Part shown: piece by piece, positions 9,972 to 19,679 of the stretch
Numbering within the stretch: position 1 is the stretch's first letter
Layout of the letters: each line of letters starts with the position of its first letter
From: Azospirillum cavernae
GTDB lineage: Bacteria; Pseudomonadota; Alphaproteobacteria; Azospirillales; Azospirillaceae
Assembly: GCF_003590795.1 (NCBI RefSeq)
Contig: NZ_QYUL01000004.1
Span: forward strand, 1 to 64,000
Direction of reading: 5' to 3'
DNA length: 64,000 nucleotides
Position numbers and translations under genes: made by a program
The notes under the pieces: generated by a model
What the model saw: the letters and a program-made list of their open reading frames with translations, nothing else
The model's database searches: none
What the model was told of the DNA's origin: nothing

Positions 9972-12900
9972 TCAGATGGCGATAAACCACGCGCTTGACA
10001 CGGCAGCGGGCTGGATGCCGACCAAGGTGAGGGTGTCGGTCCCGCCATAAGCGATCAACGCGTCGCCGTTGGCGTTGACGCCCACCGTGTAGGTCTGGCC
10101 GACCGCCAGCCCGATCCTGTCCCCCTGGGACGCGTCGAAGTCGGTGATCTGGTCCTGCCCGTCCCCCAGAGTGAAGGCGAACAGATCGGCTCCGCTGCCG
10201 CCGGTGAGGACATCATTGCCCAGACCACCCAGCAACGTGTCGTTTCCGGCGTCGCCGATCAGCGTGTCGTTGCCGACATTCCCCGCCAGCCAATTGTCCA
10301 GCCCGTTGCCGAGACCATTGGCATTGCTGGTTCCCAGGAACGCCAACCGCTCCACGTTGTCGCCAAGCGTGAAGGCCGACAGGGTGGTGCGCACCGCGTC
10401 GATTCCGGCGTTGACGGCTTCGACCACCGCGTCGCCGACACTGTCCACCACATAGACGTCGTCGCCGAACCCACCCAACAGCGTGTCGGCGCCGATTCCG
10501 CCATCCAGCGTGTCCGCGTTTGCACCACCCGCAATGAGGTTGTCCAGCGCGTTGCCGGTCCCGGCGAAGGCCGCCGCGCCTGTGTAGGTCAGGGTCTCCA
10601 CCCCATCGGCCAGCGTGTAGCTGGTCAGGGCGGTCCGCACCTCGTCAACGCCCTCGCCAGACAGCTCGACCACTTGGTCGCCCGCGCCGCTGACGAAATA
10701 GAGGTCGTTGCCGAGGCCGCCGACCAGCAGGTTGCTCCCCGATCCGCCATCCAGGGTGTCGGCCCCGTTGCCGCCGTTGAGCGTGTCGTTGCCGATTCCG
10801 CCGGTCAGCCGGTTGTCGAGAGCGTTGCCGGTGCCGGTGAAGTCACCTGCGCCGGTGTAGATCAGGGTTTCGACGTTGGCGCCCAGCAGATAGCTCGACA
10901 GGCTGGCGCGCACCTCGTCGGAGCCTTGGCTGGCCAGTTCCGTCACCACGTCGCCCGCGTCGTCGATGATGTAGACGTCATTGCCGGAGCCGCCGATGAG
11001 CGTGTCGGCGCCCAGACCGCCATCCAGAAGATTGGCCCCAGCGTTGCCGGTCAGGCTGTTGTTCAGCTCATTGCCCGTGCCGTCGATGGACGCGGACCCG
11101 GTGAGCGTCAGCTTCTCAAGGTTGGCCGCCAGCGTGAACGAGACCGAAGCGTTGACGGCATCCGTGCCCTCACCGGCCAGTTCGGTCACGACATCGCCGA
11201 CGTTGTCGACGACATAGAGATCGTTGCCGAGGCCGCCGATCAGCGTGTCGGCTCCGCCGCCGCCGTTGAGCGTGTCGGCGCCCTCCAGGCCGCTCAGCAG
11301 ATTGGCCGCGCCATTGCCGGTCAGCAGGTTGTTCGCCGCGTTGCCGGTTCCGGCGATGGCGGCGGAGCCGGTCAGGGTCAGGTTTTCAAAATCGGCCAGC
11401 AGGGTGTGAGAGATCGAACTTTGCACCGTGTCGACGCCTTCGCCCGGCAGTTCGACCAGCACGTCGCCGATGTTGTCGACGACATACAGATCGTTGCCGA
11501 CGCCGCCGATCAGCGTGTCGGCGCCAGCCCCGCCATTCAGCGTGTCGTTGCCGTCCAGGCCGGTTAGAACATTGTCAGCGGAAGTCCCTGTCATGCTGTT
11601 GTTGAGCGCATTGCCGACGCCCTGAAGAGCGGCGCCGGTCAGCACGAGCTGTTCAACATTGGCGTCCAGCGTGCGATCCACAGAACTTCGCAGCGTGTCG
11701 ACGCCTTGACCCGCCAGTTCGATCACCACATCGCCAGCGTCATCCACGATGTAGGTGTCGTTGCCAGCGCCGCCGGTCAGCGTGTCCGCCCCGGCCCCAC
11801 CGGACAAGGTGTCCGCCCCGACGCCGCCGGTCAGCGCGTTGGCGCCCGCGTTGCCGACGCCGGAGAAATTGCCGCCGCCAGTGTAGACCAGGTTCTCAAG
11901 CCCGACGGCCAACGTGTGGCTGGGCAAGCTCACGCGCACCGTATCGACGCCGCCGCTGTCGAGGATGACGTCGCCGACCTCGCCGACGATATAGACGTCG
12001 TCACCGGCTCCGCCATCAAGCGTGTCGGCTCCGGCCCCACCGTCCAGGGTGTCCGCCCCGACGCCGCCGACGATCCGGTTGTCGAGCGCGTTGCCGACGC
12101 CGTAAAACGCCGCGCTTCCCGTATAGACCAGGACTTCCAAATTCGGGTCGCCAAGGGCGTAGGTCGAGGCGGTGGAGCGCACCTCGTCGTTGCCATCCGC
12201 CGCCTGCTCATAAATCTGATCGGTTGGGTCATCGACCAGATAGACATCGTCGCCGCTGCCGCCAACCAGAAAATCAATGCCGGTTCCCCCGTCGAGGGTG
12301 TCGTTGCCATCCTCGCCGTACAGCACGTCGTTGCCACCGGCGCCCGTGACGCTGTCGTTGCCGGCGCCCGCCCGGATGCGATCCAGGCCAGCGCCGCCCG
12401 CCAAGGTGTCGGCGGCCGCCGTTCCCGTCAACAGACTGTAGGCGGGCGGCAGGGTTCCGCCAGCCCAGACGCGGTGGGAGATTCCATAGGAATCACCATC
12501 CGGCGTCACCCAACTGGCGACAAACCCGCCATCGGCGCGGGCCGAAAGGCTGGGCTGTGTCTGGTCGCCCGACACGGCCTGCGCCAGCGAAAACTCACCG
12601 CCGATCTTGCCGCCGCTCGCATCAAAGCGCTGGGCCATGGCGCCAGCCCCGGATCCATCCTGGGTCCCCAACGTGGACCAGGCGACGACGAAGCCGCCGT
12701 CGCCCAAGCCAACAACCTTGGCCCCCGTCTGATCGCCGGAGGTTCCGGTGTTGACTTGGAATTCGGAGCCGTCCTTGGCGCCGTTGGCGTCATAGCGCTG
12801 CCCGTAGAGGCCGATCCCCGAACCATCCTGGCCGATGGAGTCCCAAACCACGACAAAGCCGCCATTCTTCAGCGCCGCGACGCTGGGCCAAGCCTGGTTG

Positions 12901-15143
12901 CTGGCGCTGGTCGGGGCGTAGCTGTTCACCTGAACGATGCCGCCAATCGCCTGTCCGGCGGCGTCATACCGTTGAAGAGCGACATCGGCGTCGGCCCGCC
13001 AGGTGCCTGTCGTGCTCCAGGCCACGACCAAGCTGCCATCGGACAGGGCGGCCACCGCCGGAGTTCGCTGCACGGTGTCGTCAACCGCATGCACGTCGAT
13101 GGCTGGACCGGCGATGACGCCAGAGGCGGTGAAGCGTTGCATGCGAACATCGGTTTCCGCGCCGTCCGGCTCAACGCTGGTCCACGCCACGACGAAACCG
13201 CCGTCGGCGAGCGCTGTGACCGCTGGCTGCGTCTGATCGTACAAGGCTCCCGCGCCGGTCGAGATTTGGAACTCCAGACCCAGCGGCGTGCCGTTGGCGT
13301 CATAGCGCTGGCCCGTGACGCCATAGCCGCTGCCATCGGCGCCCGCCGATTGCCACACCATGACGTAACCGCCATCATGCAGCGCCTGGACCTGGGGATA
13401 GAACTGGTCGGAGGAGTTGTAGGTGCTGACCCAGCCTTCGCCGGTGAGGGCGTTGCCCTGGCTGTCAAAGGTTCGGCGGATCAGCGTGTAACCGCTGCCG
13501 TCGCGTCCGTTGCCGTCGGCCCAGACGGCGACTTGGTTGCCGTTGGCGAGAACCGTTGTGGACGGATGAGTCTGATAGCCGGGGGTGTAGGCGTTGGTGC
13601 GCAGTTCGCTGCCAGCGGTCAGGCTGGGAAGTGACTGTTCGGTTTGGACGGCGCCGTCCTTCCACGCGCTCCAGTTGGTCCCGTCGGTCATGCGGATGAG
13701 AAAATCATTGTCACCCGCCGCGCTGCCGCCGACGAACCGCACCCGTTGCAAATCGCCGACCGCCACTGTGATGGGCTGTCCAGCCGCTTGCGCGACGCCA
13801 TCCACAGTGAAATAGCCCGAGCCAGCCGCGCGGTTGATGTCAACAAACTGGATCTGGGTGACGGCCTGCAATTCAGCGGTCACATAGGCGTTGCCTTGGA
13901 GATGGCCCTCCCGGAACAGCCCGGCGACGTCGATGCTTTGACCTTGACCAACCACGGGGTTCTGCGTGGAAAACACCGGGGCCTGCGTGCTGGGCGAGTA
14001 AACGCGTGTGTAGATTCCCCAGCCGGACCCGTCGTTGCTGGTCCACGACGCCACGAACCCGCCATCCGGGCGGGCGACGATGGCCCCTTCGGTCTGGTCG
14101 CCCGATGTCGTGGTGGAGACCACAAACTCACCGCCAACCGGATTGCCCTGGCTGTCGAAGCGGCGGGCCAAGGTCGCGGCGCCGGACCCGTCGGCCCCAG
14201 CCGAGGGGTAATGAACGACGAAACCGCCATCGGCGAGCGCCGCGACCGCCGAACTGTTTTGGTTGCCGTTGGTCCATGCGTTGACCGGAATCTCGCCGCT
14301 GAGCGGCGTGCCGGAGGCGTTGAAACGCCGGGCGTACACGCCCATCCCGCTGCCGTCCTGACCCGCTGAGATCCAGGTCACGACAAAGGAGCCATCGGTC
14401 AAAGTGGCGGTGGAGGGATAATACTGGTTCCCGCTCGTCGTGATGTTGACCTGGGCGGCGGCCCCTTTGGGCGCGCCGGACGAATCATAGGTCCGCATGA
14501 GGACGCTGGCGCCGCTGCCATCGCTTTGCGTCGACCATGTCACGGCAAAACCGCCATCGGCGAGCGTGGTGACGCCATGTCCCACGGACGACACGGAGGG
14601 GCCGCCTCCGACGAGAATTTCGCCGCCCACTTTGGCGCCGGTCCCGTCGAAACGTTGGGCGTGAAAGTCCGTGTTGGCGCCGTTCTGCTCAGACCATGCC
14701 AGGACGAAGCCGCCATTGGCCAGCTTGGTGGTGCGCGGGTAGATTTGCAGCGCTCCGGCCGGTTTCAGCGCGGTCTGAGGCCCGAAGGGGTTTCCGTTGG
14801 AATCGAAACGCTGGCTTTGAATGGAGTAGGTGGACGCCACGTCCTGCGTGCCGATGTCGTTCCAGAAGGTGGTGAATCCGCCATCGGCCAACGCCACAGT
14901 TGAGGCGTAATGTTGCAGCCCTGTGGTCGACGTGTTGATGTGAAACTCGCCGCTGACCGGAACGCCAGCGGTGTCGAAGCGCTGGCCATAGATCCCCCAG
15001 AGACCGGATCCCTCCTGGGTCGTGCTGGTCCATGTGACCAGATAGCCGCCCCCAACGAGCATGGTCACGTCGCTGTTGAACTGGTCGCTGGACGTGTAGG
15101 TGTTGGCGCGCCGTTCAACGGACGCGACGAGGGATGTTGTCAC
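9972..15143 (-). CDS. Large RTX/type I-secreted calcium-binding repeat protein
   Basis: About 1723 residues from GTG 15143 (GGGA about ten bases upstream). The longer frame to 15311 adds a low-complexity N-terminus without coding character, so I prefer the GTG. The first ~950 residues are at least fifteen imperfect repeats of about 50 residues built on DGGFVVTW...QDGSGxGVYGQRFD, with VNTxTxGDQ between them: a beta-propeller or beta-rich adhesin region. An interruption near residue 400-500 reads [21 protein letters not shown]. From about residue 960 come RTX nonapeptides (GGAGNDxLxGGxGADTL) alternating with a 90-residue unit GNDxYxVDxxGDxVxExxxxGxDxVxxS...ENLxLTG. The C-terminus is a typical type I secretion end. 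No transporter genes (ABC/MFP) are adjacent. Likely secreted and Ca2+-dependent, perhaps in adhesion or biofilm; the exact role is unknown. Confidence 0.85.
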   Translation of the reverse strand: MTTSLVASVERRANTYTSSDQFNSDVTMLVGGGYLVTWTSTTQEGSGLWGIYGQRFDTAGVPVSGEFHINTSTTGLQHYASTVALADGGFTTFWNDIGTQDVASTYSIQSQRFDSNGNPFGPQTALKPAGALQIYPRTTKLANGGFVLAWSEQNGANTDFHAQRFDGTGAKVGGEILVGGGPSVSSVGHGVTTLADGGFAVTWSTQSDGSGASVLMRTYDSSGAPKGAAAQVNITTSGNQYYPSTATLTDGSFVVTWISAGQDGSGMGVYARRFNASGTPLSGEIPVNAWTNGNQNSSAVAALADGGFVVHYPSAGADGSGAATLARRFDSQGNPVGGEFVVSTTTSGDQTEGAIVARPDGGFVASWTSNDGSGWGIYTRVYSPSTQAPVFSTQNPVVGQGQSIDVAGLFREGHLQGNAYVTAELQAVTQIQFVDINRAAGSGYFTVDGVAQAAGQPITVAVGDLQRVRFVGGSAAGDNDFLIRMTDGTNWSAWKDGAVQTEQSLPSLTAGSELRTNAYTPGYQTHPSTTVLANGNQVAVWADGNGRDGSGYTLIRRTFDSQGNALTGEGWVSTYNSSDQFYPQVQALHDGGYVMVWQSAGADGSGYGVTGQRYDANGTPLGLEFQISTGAGALYDQTQPAVTALADGGFVVAWTSVEPDGAETDVRMQRFTASGVIAGPAIDVHAVDDTVQRTPAVAALSDGSLVVAWSTTGTWRADADVALQRYDAAGQAIGGIVQVNSYAPTSASNQAWPSVAALKNGGFVVVWDSIGQDGSGIGLYGQRYDANGAKDGSEFQVNTGTSGDQTGAKVVGLGDGGFVVAWSTLGTQDGSGAGAMAQRFDASGGKIGGEFSLAQAVSGDQTQPSLSARADGGFVASWVTPDGDSYGISHRVWAGGTLPPAYSLLTGTAAADTLAGGAGLDRIRAGAGNDSVTGAGGNDVLYGEDGNDTLDGGTGIDFLVGGSGDDVYLVDDPTDQIYEQAADGNDEVRSTASTYALGDPNLEVLVYTGSAAFYGVGNALDNRIVGGVGADTLDGGAGADTLDGGAGDDVYIVGEVGDVILDSGGVDTVRVSLPSHTLAVGLENLVYTGGGNFSGVGNAGANALTGGVGADTLSGGAGADTLTGGAGNDTYIVDDAGDVVIELAGQGVDTLRSSVDRTLDANVEQLVLTGAALQGVGNALNNSMTGTSADNVLTGLDGNDTLNGGAGADTLIGGVGNDLYVVDNIGDVLVELPGEGVDTVQSSISHTLLADFENLTLTGSAAIAGTGNAANNLLTGNGAANLLSGLEGADTLNGGGGADTLIGGLGNDLYVVDNVGDVVTELAGEGTDAVNASVSFTLAANLEKLTLTGSASIDGTGNELNNSLTGNAGANLLDGGLGADTLIGGSGNDVYIIDDAGDVVTELASQGSDEVRASLSSYLLGANVETLIYTGAGDFTGTGNALDNRLTGGIGNDTLNGGNGADTLDGGSGSNLLVGGLGNDLYFVSGAGDQVVELSGEGVDEVRTALTSYTLADGVETLTYTGAAAFAGTGNALDNLIAGGANADTLDGGIGADTLLGGFGDDVYVVDSVGDAVVEAVNAGIDAVRTTLSAFTLGDNVERLAFLGTSNANGLGNGLDNWLAGNVGNDTLIGDAGNDTLLGGLGNDVLTGGSGADLFAFTLGDGQDQITDFDASQGDRIGLAVGQTYTVGVNANGDALIAYGGTDTLTLVGIQPAAVSSAWFIAI

Positions 15144-15718
15144 GGTTGTGTTCCCGAAATGAAAGGGGGGTGGAGGGGGCTTAGAGCGACGCCACGCGAA
15201 TGGAAGGGCCGTGCGAAGCGCTCTTTTTGAGCGTGAAGCGGTCGGAAGAACATCAAGATCAGCCCATATGGCGCCATCATCGCCCTTCTTCAGCGCTGGC
15301 GTGAGACGCATTCATACGAATGATAATTCATAGGCTATGAAAATATTATAAAGGTTTCAACTGAGATAAATGACGCAACCATGACCTCTCTGCTCGCGCA
15401 TGCTGTACTTGGTGGGGTTGGCGTAGCGAGGCGATGGCCCGGTTGTCAGACGATGGGAGGGGTGTTCAACGCAGATGAAATTGCCTTGTATGGCAAGATC
15501 AGATCGACGCTGACAGCAGCCGACTGACCACTTCCGCTGGCAAGGTGTCCGCATTTTTGCGAATCGCTCGATTCGCCAGAAAGGAACAAGGAGGGAACGG
15601 GGGGCCACATGTCAAAAACGTGCCAATCACTTGCCGCGTTCATGCATTGTTCCACACGCCTGCGCGCATGCTCCCCGAGGGGGAAGAACTTCAATGCATT
15701 GATAAACAACGGGAAAAT
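15144..15718. other. Gene-free region upstream of the RTX gene, up to the att site
   Basis: The leader and promoter of the RTX gene should lie in 15144-15400, which includes an AT-rich patch (15310-15360: TGATAATTCATAGGCTATGAAAATATTATAAAGG). The rest, to 15718, holds only short overlapping ORFs without consistent coding signal. It is host DNA just outside the prophage boundary. Confidence 0.45.
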
Positions 15719-15766
15719 TGGCGGACCCGAATGGATTCGAACCATCGGCCTCTGCCTTCGGAGGGC
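15719..15766 (-). repeat. Prophage attachment site: 3' half of tRNA-Arg(CCG)
   Basis: Reading the minus strand, the sequence gives an anticodon loop CTCCGAA (15763-15757, anticodon CCG), stem strand GGCAG, variable loop AGGCC, T-stem/loop GATGG-TTCGAAT-CCATT, acceptor strand CGGGTCC, discriminator G and encoded CCA (15721-15719). The 5' half of a tRNA is absent: upstream bases do not pair with the acceptor strand or form a D-arm. The anticodon stem is already mismatched (CAGCC where CTGCC is expected). A duplicated 3' tRNA half is the usual scar of integrase-mediated insertion. The side with host DNA is the left, so the prophage lies to the right and the intact tRNA should sit at its far end. 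Confidence 0.8.
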
Positions 15767-15961
15767 TGAGATCTTTTGCGAACCCTAGGAAATCCGCCAG
15801 TTTTCAGCGCATGAACGGCGTCTTTTCGCACTCCATTCTGCACGATACCGCCCCATGACTGCCCCATGGCGAACGCCAGATTTTGGAGTGAAGAAGATTG
15901 TTTTTTGGCTGCATCACTAACCGCTCTGGTTGAGACTTGCTGAGTTCCGAGTTTCATAAAG

Positions 15962-15989
15962 GGGACCTCTCCATTCACTGAGAGGTCCC
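15962..15989 (+). promoter_or_regulatory. Perfect 10-bp hairpin enclosing the ribosome binding site of the dNMP kinase
   Basis: GGGACCTCTC (15962-15971) and GAGAGGTCCC (15980-15989) are exact reverse complements around eight bases. The right arm contains the Shine-Dalgarno GAGAGG and ends directly at ATG 15990. In RNA this would hide the ribosome binding site; in DNA it is also a good operator shape at the head of the left operon. Confidence 0.55.
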
Positions 15990-16604
15990 ATGAACACCCC
16001 GCTCATCATCGGCCTGAACGGCAAGGCCGGGGCCGGCAAGGACACCGCCGCCAACCATCTCGTCTCCCAATATGGCTTCGTCAAGATCGGATTCGCCGAC
16101 CCGCTCCGGCAGGTTTGCAAGACGGTCTTCGGGCTGACCGACGCCGAGATGTCCGACCGGGCGCTGAAGGAAACAATCCTCGACCGCTACCCGCACCTCA
16201 CCCCGCGCAAGATCATGCAGGTGGTCGGCACCGAGGCGTTCCGCAACAACTTCGATGGCGTCTGGATCGAAGCTTTCCTCCAGCAGGCCCGCAAACACCA
16301 GCGGGTGGTCGCCTCGGATTGCCGCTTCCCGGACGAGGGCGCCGCCGTCCAGGCCCTGGGCGGCAAACTGGTCCGGGTGGTGGCAATCGACAGCCCGTTC
16401 GAGACCCCGGACAGCGGCCATGCCAGCGAGGCCGTGGTCAACACGGTCAACGCCGACCACGAAGTCACCAACGTCTTCAACGACCCCAACGGCATCCATC
16501 TCCTGAAGCACCAGATGGACGCCATCATGATGGGCCTGGGGATTTGCCGCTGCGTCCAGCCGGGGTGTGACTGCGACTACATCCCGCCCGCGATCCGGGA
16601 CTGA
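15990..16604 (+). CDS. Phage deoxynucleoside monophosphate kinase
   Basis: A 204-residue P-loop protein: IIGLNGKAGAGKDTAANHL, with the Walker A at residues 11-19, and a kinase-type continuation FGFVKIGFADPLRQ. The segment VVASDCRFPDEG (about 110-120) is the Walker B/strand region seen in T4 gp1-like and Gp57B-like phage dNMP kinases, which phosphorylate dNMPs for phage DNA synthesis. It ends in a Cys-rich tail (CRCVQPGCDCDY). It is the first gene of a tightly packed plus-strand operon with MazG-like, DUF4406-like and ligase genes, which supports a role in nucleotide supply. The target nucleotide is not predictable. Confidence 0.8.
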   Translation: MNTPLIIGLNGKAGAGKDTAANHLVSQYGFVKIGFADPLRQVCKTVFGLTDAEMSDRALKETILDRYPHLTPRKIMQVVGTEAFRNNFDGVWIEAFLQQARKHQRVVASDCRFPDEGAAVQALGGKLVRVVAIDSPFETPDSGHASEAVVNTVNADHEVTNVFNDPNGIHLLKHQMDAIMMGLGICRCVQPGCDCDYIPPAIRD

Positions 16605-16605
16605 C

Positions 16606-16812
16606 ATGGGCGCCCGGTACAACCTCGCCACGCTGAAGATGATGTGGGAGGCGGGCGCCCCGGTCGAGGACATCGCGAAGGTCTTCGACCGTTCCCCCTC
16701 GAACATCCGCACGGCGTGTTGCCGCCACAAATTCCGCCGCCCGGCCGCCTTCAAAACCCAACAGGGGAAGAAGGCCCGCGCCGTCCGCGCCGCCAAGGAA
16801 CAATCCCAATGA
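16606..16812 (+). CDS. Small helix-turn-helix protein
   Basis: A 68-residue basic protein starting at ATG 16606, one base after the kinase stop. NLATLKMMWEAGAPVEDIAKVFDRSPSNIRTACCRHKF reads as a short helix-turn-helix (resembling homeodomain-like or GcrA-like N-termini), followed by a Lys/Arg-rich tail. Its stop overlaps the next start (ATGA at 16809-16812), so translation is probably coupled. It may be a DNA-binding regulator of the early genes; no closer family is recognised. Confidence 0.65.
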   Translation: MGARYNLATLKMMWEAGAPVEDIAKVFDRSPSNIRTACCRHKFRRPAAFKTQQGKKARAVRAAKEQSQ

Positions 16813-17309
16813 ACCTGACCGACTATCGCGCTTCCGCGCTGCGTTTCGAGTGGTCCGAAATCCGCAGCGTCGTGGATGTCCGACTCCAGCACGGCATCAT
16901 CGGCCTCGCCTCGGAACTGGGCGAGTTGCTGGAGGTGTCCTTCGCCCCCGAGTTCGACCAGGACCGCTTCCTGGACGAGGCGGGCGACCAGCTTTGGTAC
17001 ATGAACCTGATCGCCGACGCTCTCGGCGACAACCTCGACACCCACATCGTCATCCCGCGTGAACGCCCGGTCATGGAGGAGGTGCTGGCAGAATACGCCT
17101 TGCACGTCTCCAGGCTGTCGGACGTGCTGAAGAAGGCGCTGTTCTACCGCGACCGCGCCGTCTGCCCGACCAAGGTTCGCCTGCATCTGGGCGGCGCATT
17201 GTCGTGCCTGAACACCCAGGTCGTCTCGGTTGGATCGTCCCTCCAGGGGGTTGCCGACCAGAACATCATCAAGCTGGAAGCCCGTCACGGCGCCAAGGCG
17301 GGTGCGTGA
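16809..17309 (+). CDS. MazG-like nucleotide pyrophosphohydrolase
   Basis: 166 residues. The MazG-type metal-binding pattern is present: E36-L-G-E39 (GLASELGELLEV) and E57-A-G-D60 (FLDEAGDQLWYMN), with helices as expected for the all-alpha NTP pyrophosphatase fold. Such enzymes hydrolyse (d)NTPs or related nucleotides to monophosphates; phage versions may shape the nucleotide pool or lower ppGpp. It overlaps both neighbours by four or fewer bases, in the same operon as dNMP kinase and DNA ligase. The C-terminal 80 residues look like a second helical half without clear motifs. Confidence 0.8.
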   Translation: MNLTDYRASALRFEWSEIRSVVDVRLQHGIIGLASELGELLEVSFAPEFDQDRFLDEAGDQLWYMNLIADALGDNLDTHIVIPRERPVMEEVLAEYALHVSRLSDVLKKALFYRDRAVCPTKVRLHLGGALSCLNTQVVSVGSSLQGVADQNIIKLEARHGAKAGA

Positions 17310-17758
17310 TGGGCGCCCCCGCCGTCTACCTCGCCGGCCCGATGAAGGGCCTGACCTTCGAGGCGTGCAACCGGTGGCGGATTGAGGCCGCCTTCCGCCT
17401 CGGCGAACGCGGCATCGCCACCATCAACCCGGTCGAGGCTGAACTGATCGCCCACCAGGGCGCGCTGTCCTGCTCGGGCAACGGGATGATGACCAGTCCG
17501 AAGGCCATTGTCGCGAAAGACCGGCATTACGTGCTGAACCGCGCCACGGCGATGCTGGTCAACTTCACCGACGCCCCGGCGGTCAGCATCGGGACCTGTG
17601 TGGAGTTCGGCTGGGCGGACGCCGCCCGCATCCCGGTCGTCACGGTCCTGCCCGACGCCAACCCGCACCACCACGCCTTCATCCGCGAACTCTCCGGCTG
17701 GGTCGTCGCCGACCTGAACGATGCCATCGGCATCCTGGCCGCCCTCCACAAGGACTGA
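17309..17758 (+). CDS. DUF4406/nucleoside 2-deoxyribosyltransferase-like protein
   Basis: 149 residues from ATG 17309 (overlaps the previous TGA). The N-terminal AVYLAGPMKGLTFEACNRWR and the later AVSIGTCVEFGWADAARIPVVTV are hallmarks of the nucleoside 2-deoxyribosyltransferase-like Rossmann fold, in the DUF4406 branch. Typical members either move bases between deoxyriboses or hydrolyse nucleotide bonds, with a catalytic Glu in the second motif (here E in CVEFGW). The operon places it in phage nucleotide metabolism. The exact activity is not assignable. Confidence 0.75.
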   Translation: MGAPAVYLAGPMKGLTFEACNRWRIEAAFRLGERGIATINPVEAELIAHQGALSCSGNGMMTSPKAIVAKDRHYVLNRATAMLVNFTDAPAVSIGTCVEFGWADAARIPVVTVLPDANPHHHAFIRELSGWVVADLNDAIGILAALHKD

Positions 17759-17763
17759 CCCCG

Positions 17764-19047
17764 ATGACCTTGAACGATGCCTTCGAGACGCTGGAGACGG
17801 TCGCCGCCACCAGCTCGCGCACCGAAAAGCAGACGCTCCTGGCCGTGGCCCTGAAGGACCCGATCTTCCGCGCGGTCTGCATCTACGCCTACGATCCGTT
17901 CATCACCTTCGGCATCGTCCCGTCGCTGGAGCGCCAGGGGCAATCCACCTGGGGCGAGCCGGACACCACGCAAATCTTCTCCTACCTGGATCGCCTCGCC
18001 CGTCGCGAGTACACCGGCAAGACGGCGGAACGCTGCGTCGAGGAGATGCTGCACCAACTCCCGACCGGCGCCGGGCAGCTCCTGGTCCGCATCCTGAACA
18101 AGGATCTTCGGGCCGGCTTCACCGCCACCACCTTGAACAAGGTGGTGAAACGGCTGGTGCCCGAATATGAGCCGATGGCGGCCCACCCTTTCGAGGCCAA
18201 GCGCATCAAGGGCTGGCCGGTCGCGGGCGAACCGAAGCTGGACGGCCTGCGACTCCAGGTCTGGGTGGATTATGAGAACGGCGAGGCCGAGGCCCGCAGC
18301 CGCAACGGCCTTCCGATGCCGGCCCTCAAGCCGCTGGCCGAGGCGTTCCTGGCGCTGTCCTGCCCCTACGCCAAGGTCGTGTTCGACGGCGAGGTGGCGA
18401 CCGGCGCGTTCAACGACAGCGTGGGCCGGACCCGCCGCAAATCCACCCCGGTGGACGCCGCCTCCATGTTCGTCTTCGATCTGCTGACGCAGGAGGAGTT
18501 CACCTCCGGCAGCCTGCGCCCGTATCTCACCCGCCGCTCCACCCTGGAGGATGTCCTGGGCGAGCCGGTCGATGGCGCCCTGGCCCTCCGGGTGATGCCG
18601 CAGCGCCTGCTGCACTCGGTCGCCGAAGTCATGGCCTATTACGAGGAGGTCCGGGCCATGACCGTGGGCCAGTTCCTCGGCCTGTCCTGCGACAAGCCGA
18701 TGGAGGGCGTCATCGTCAAGACGCTGACCGGCGGCTATGAGAACAAGCGGTCGCACCATTGGCTGAAGGTGAAGGCCGAGGAGACCGAAGACCTCCGCGT
18801 CATGGGCGCCTATGAGGGCGAACCGGGCACCAAATACGCCGGCAAACTCGGCGGCGTGATCGTGGACCGCAACGGGGTCGAGGTCCGGGTCGGCGGCGGC
18901 TTCTCCGACGCGCTGCGGGACGAGCCGCTGGGCGGCTTCATCGGTCGCCTGATCGAGGTCGAGTATCACGAGGTGACGCCGGACGGCAGCCTTCGCCACC
19001 CGCGCTTCGTGCGTTTCCGCGACGACAAGGACAAGGGGGTCGCGTGA
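17764..19047 (+). CDS. ATP-dependent DNA ligase
   Basis: 427 residues. The adenylation motif is PKLDGLR with the nucleophile lysine at residue 158. Later motifs are seen as VFDGEV (motif III region), MEGVIVKTL (motif IV-like) and HHWLKVKAE (motif V, WLKVK). The C-terminal OB-fold region follows (KLGGVIVDRNGVEVRVGGGF...IEVEYHEVTPDGSLRHPRFVRFR). The N-terminal 150 residues form a helical DNA-binding domain as in phage ligases. It seals nicks using ATP, unlike the host NAD+-dependent LigA. It lies five bases after the DUF4406-like gene, and its stop overlaps the tandem GapR start. Confidence 0.9.
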   Translation: MTLNDAFETLETVAATSSRTEKQTLLAVALKDPIFRAVCIYAYDPFITFGIVPSLERQGQSTWGEPDTTQIFSYLDRLARREYTGKTAERCVEEMLHQLPTGAGQLLVRILNKDLRAGFTATTLNKVVKRLVPEYEPMAAHPFEAKRIKGWPVAGEPKLDGLRLQVWVDYENGEAEARSRNGLPMPALKPLAEAFLALSCPYAKVVFDGEVATGAFNDSVGRTRRKSTPVDAASMFVFDLLTQEEFTSGSLRPYLTRRSTLEDVLGEPVDGALALRVMPQRLLHSVAEVMAYYEEVRAMTVGQFLGLSCDKPMEGVIVKTLTGGYENKRSHHWLKVKAEETEDLRVMGAYEGEPGTKYAGKLGGVIVDRNGVEVRVGGGFSDALRDEPLGGFIGRLIEVEYHEVTPDGSLRHPRFVRFRDDKDKGVA

Positions 19048-19568
19048 TGACGGATGTGGGCGGCATCGCGGCTGACCGGTTGAGGAGCGTCGTCAGCCGG
19101 ATCGAGGCCCTGGACGCGGAGAAGAAGGGCCTCGCCGAGGACATCAAGGAGGTGTTCGCCGAGGCGAAGGCGACCGGCTTCGAGGCCGAGATCATCCGCC
19201 AGCTTCTCCGCTTGCGGCGGATGGACAAAGCCGACCAGCAGGAGCAGGAAGCCCTGCTGGGACTCTACAAGACGGCCCTGGGCATGGAGGATGACGACGC
19301 GCTGGGGATGATCGGCCACAACTCGACCGCCGGAAGTTTGGCCGCCGACCGGCTGAAAGCCTTCGTGGATCGCATCGAGCGGCTGGAGGAGGAGAAGCGC
19401 GGCCTCCAGGAGGACATCAAGGACCTGTTCACCGAGGCCAAAGGGGTGGGATTCGACAGCAAAATCATCCGCATCTGCTTGCGGCTGCGGAAGATGGACA
19501 AGGCTGACCGACAGGAGAAGGAGGCCAAGCTGAAGCTCTACAAAACCGCCATGGGGATGACGGACTGA
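19047..19568 (+). CDS. Tandem GapR (DUF2312/UPF0335) protein
   Basis: 173 residues made of two successive copies of the GapR fold. Copy one, about 5-85, reads ADRLRSVVSRIEALDAEKKG, then DIKEVFAEAKATGFE, IIRQLLRLRRMDKAD and LLGLYKTALGM. Copy two, about 96-172, reads ADRLKAFVDRIERLEEEKRG, DIKDLFTEAKGVGFD, IIRICLRLRKMDKAD and LKLYKTAMGM. A linker DDDALGMIGHNSTAGS joins them. GapR of Caulobacter is a single-copy protein of about 90 residues that forms tetramers clamped on overtwisted, AT-rich DNA. A fused pair would supply a pre-formed dimer or half-tetramer. ATG 19047 overlaps the ligase stop; GTG 19044 is an alternative start. It is the last gene of the operon, before a terminator. Confidence 0.85.
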   Translation: MTDVGGIAADRLRSVVSRIEALDAEKKGLAEDIKEVFAEAKATGFEAEIIRQLLRLRRMDKADQQEQEALLGLYKTALGMEDDDALGMIGHNSTAGSLAADRLKAFVDRIERLEEEKRGLQEDIKDLFTEAKGVGFDSKIIRICLRLRKMDKADRQEKEAKLKLYKTAMGMTD

Positions 19569-19600
19569 GCGAACCCCGGCCCTTGCCCGCGTGATCCGTA

Positions 19601-19637
19601 AGCCCTGGTGCGGAAACTGCGCCAGGGTTTTCTCTTT
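19601..19637 (+). terminator. Rho-independent terminator of the nucleotide/ligase operon
   Basis: CCCTGG (19603-19608) pairs with CCAGGG (19622-19627), extended by GC/GC inside, followed by TTTTCTCTTT at 19628-19637. It lies 34 bases after the tandem GapR stop and before the TPR-glycosyltransferase gene, which therefore probably has its own promoter. Confidence 0.75.
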
Positions 19638-19679
19638 GAAACGTATAACCTCAGCGATCCACAACACCCAGAGGTAGGC

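Noticed and set aside
10674-13634. Long plus-strand ORFs over the RTX gene
   Set aside because: Shadows of the RTX repeats; the minus strand shows the GGxGNDxL nonapeptides.
15545-15769. ORF ending RTRMDSNHRPLPSEG
   Set aside because: This is translation through the tRNA-Arg remnant on the opposite strand; a well-known false ORF type at tRNA ends.
15691-15957. Minus-strand ORF MKLGTQQVSTRAVSDAAKK... next to the att site
   Set aside because: Its last third is read through the tRNA remnant, and its ribosome site is too far upstream. Possible but not supported as a gene.
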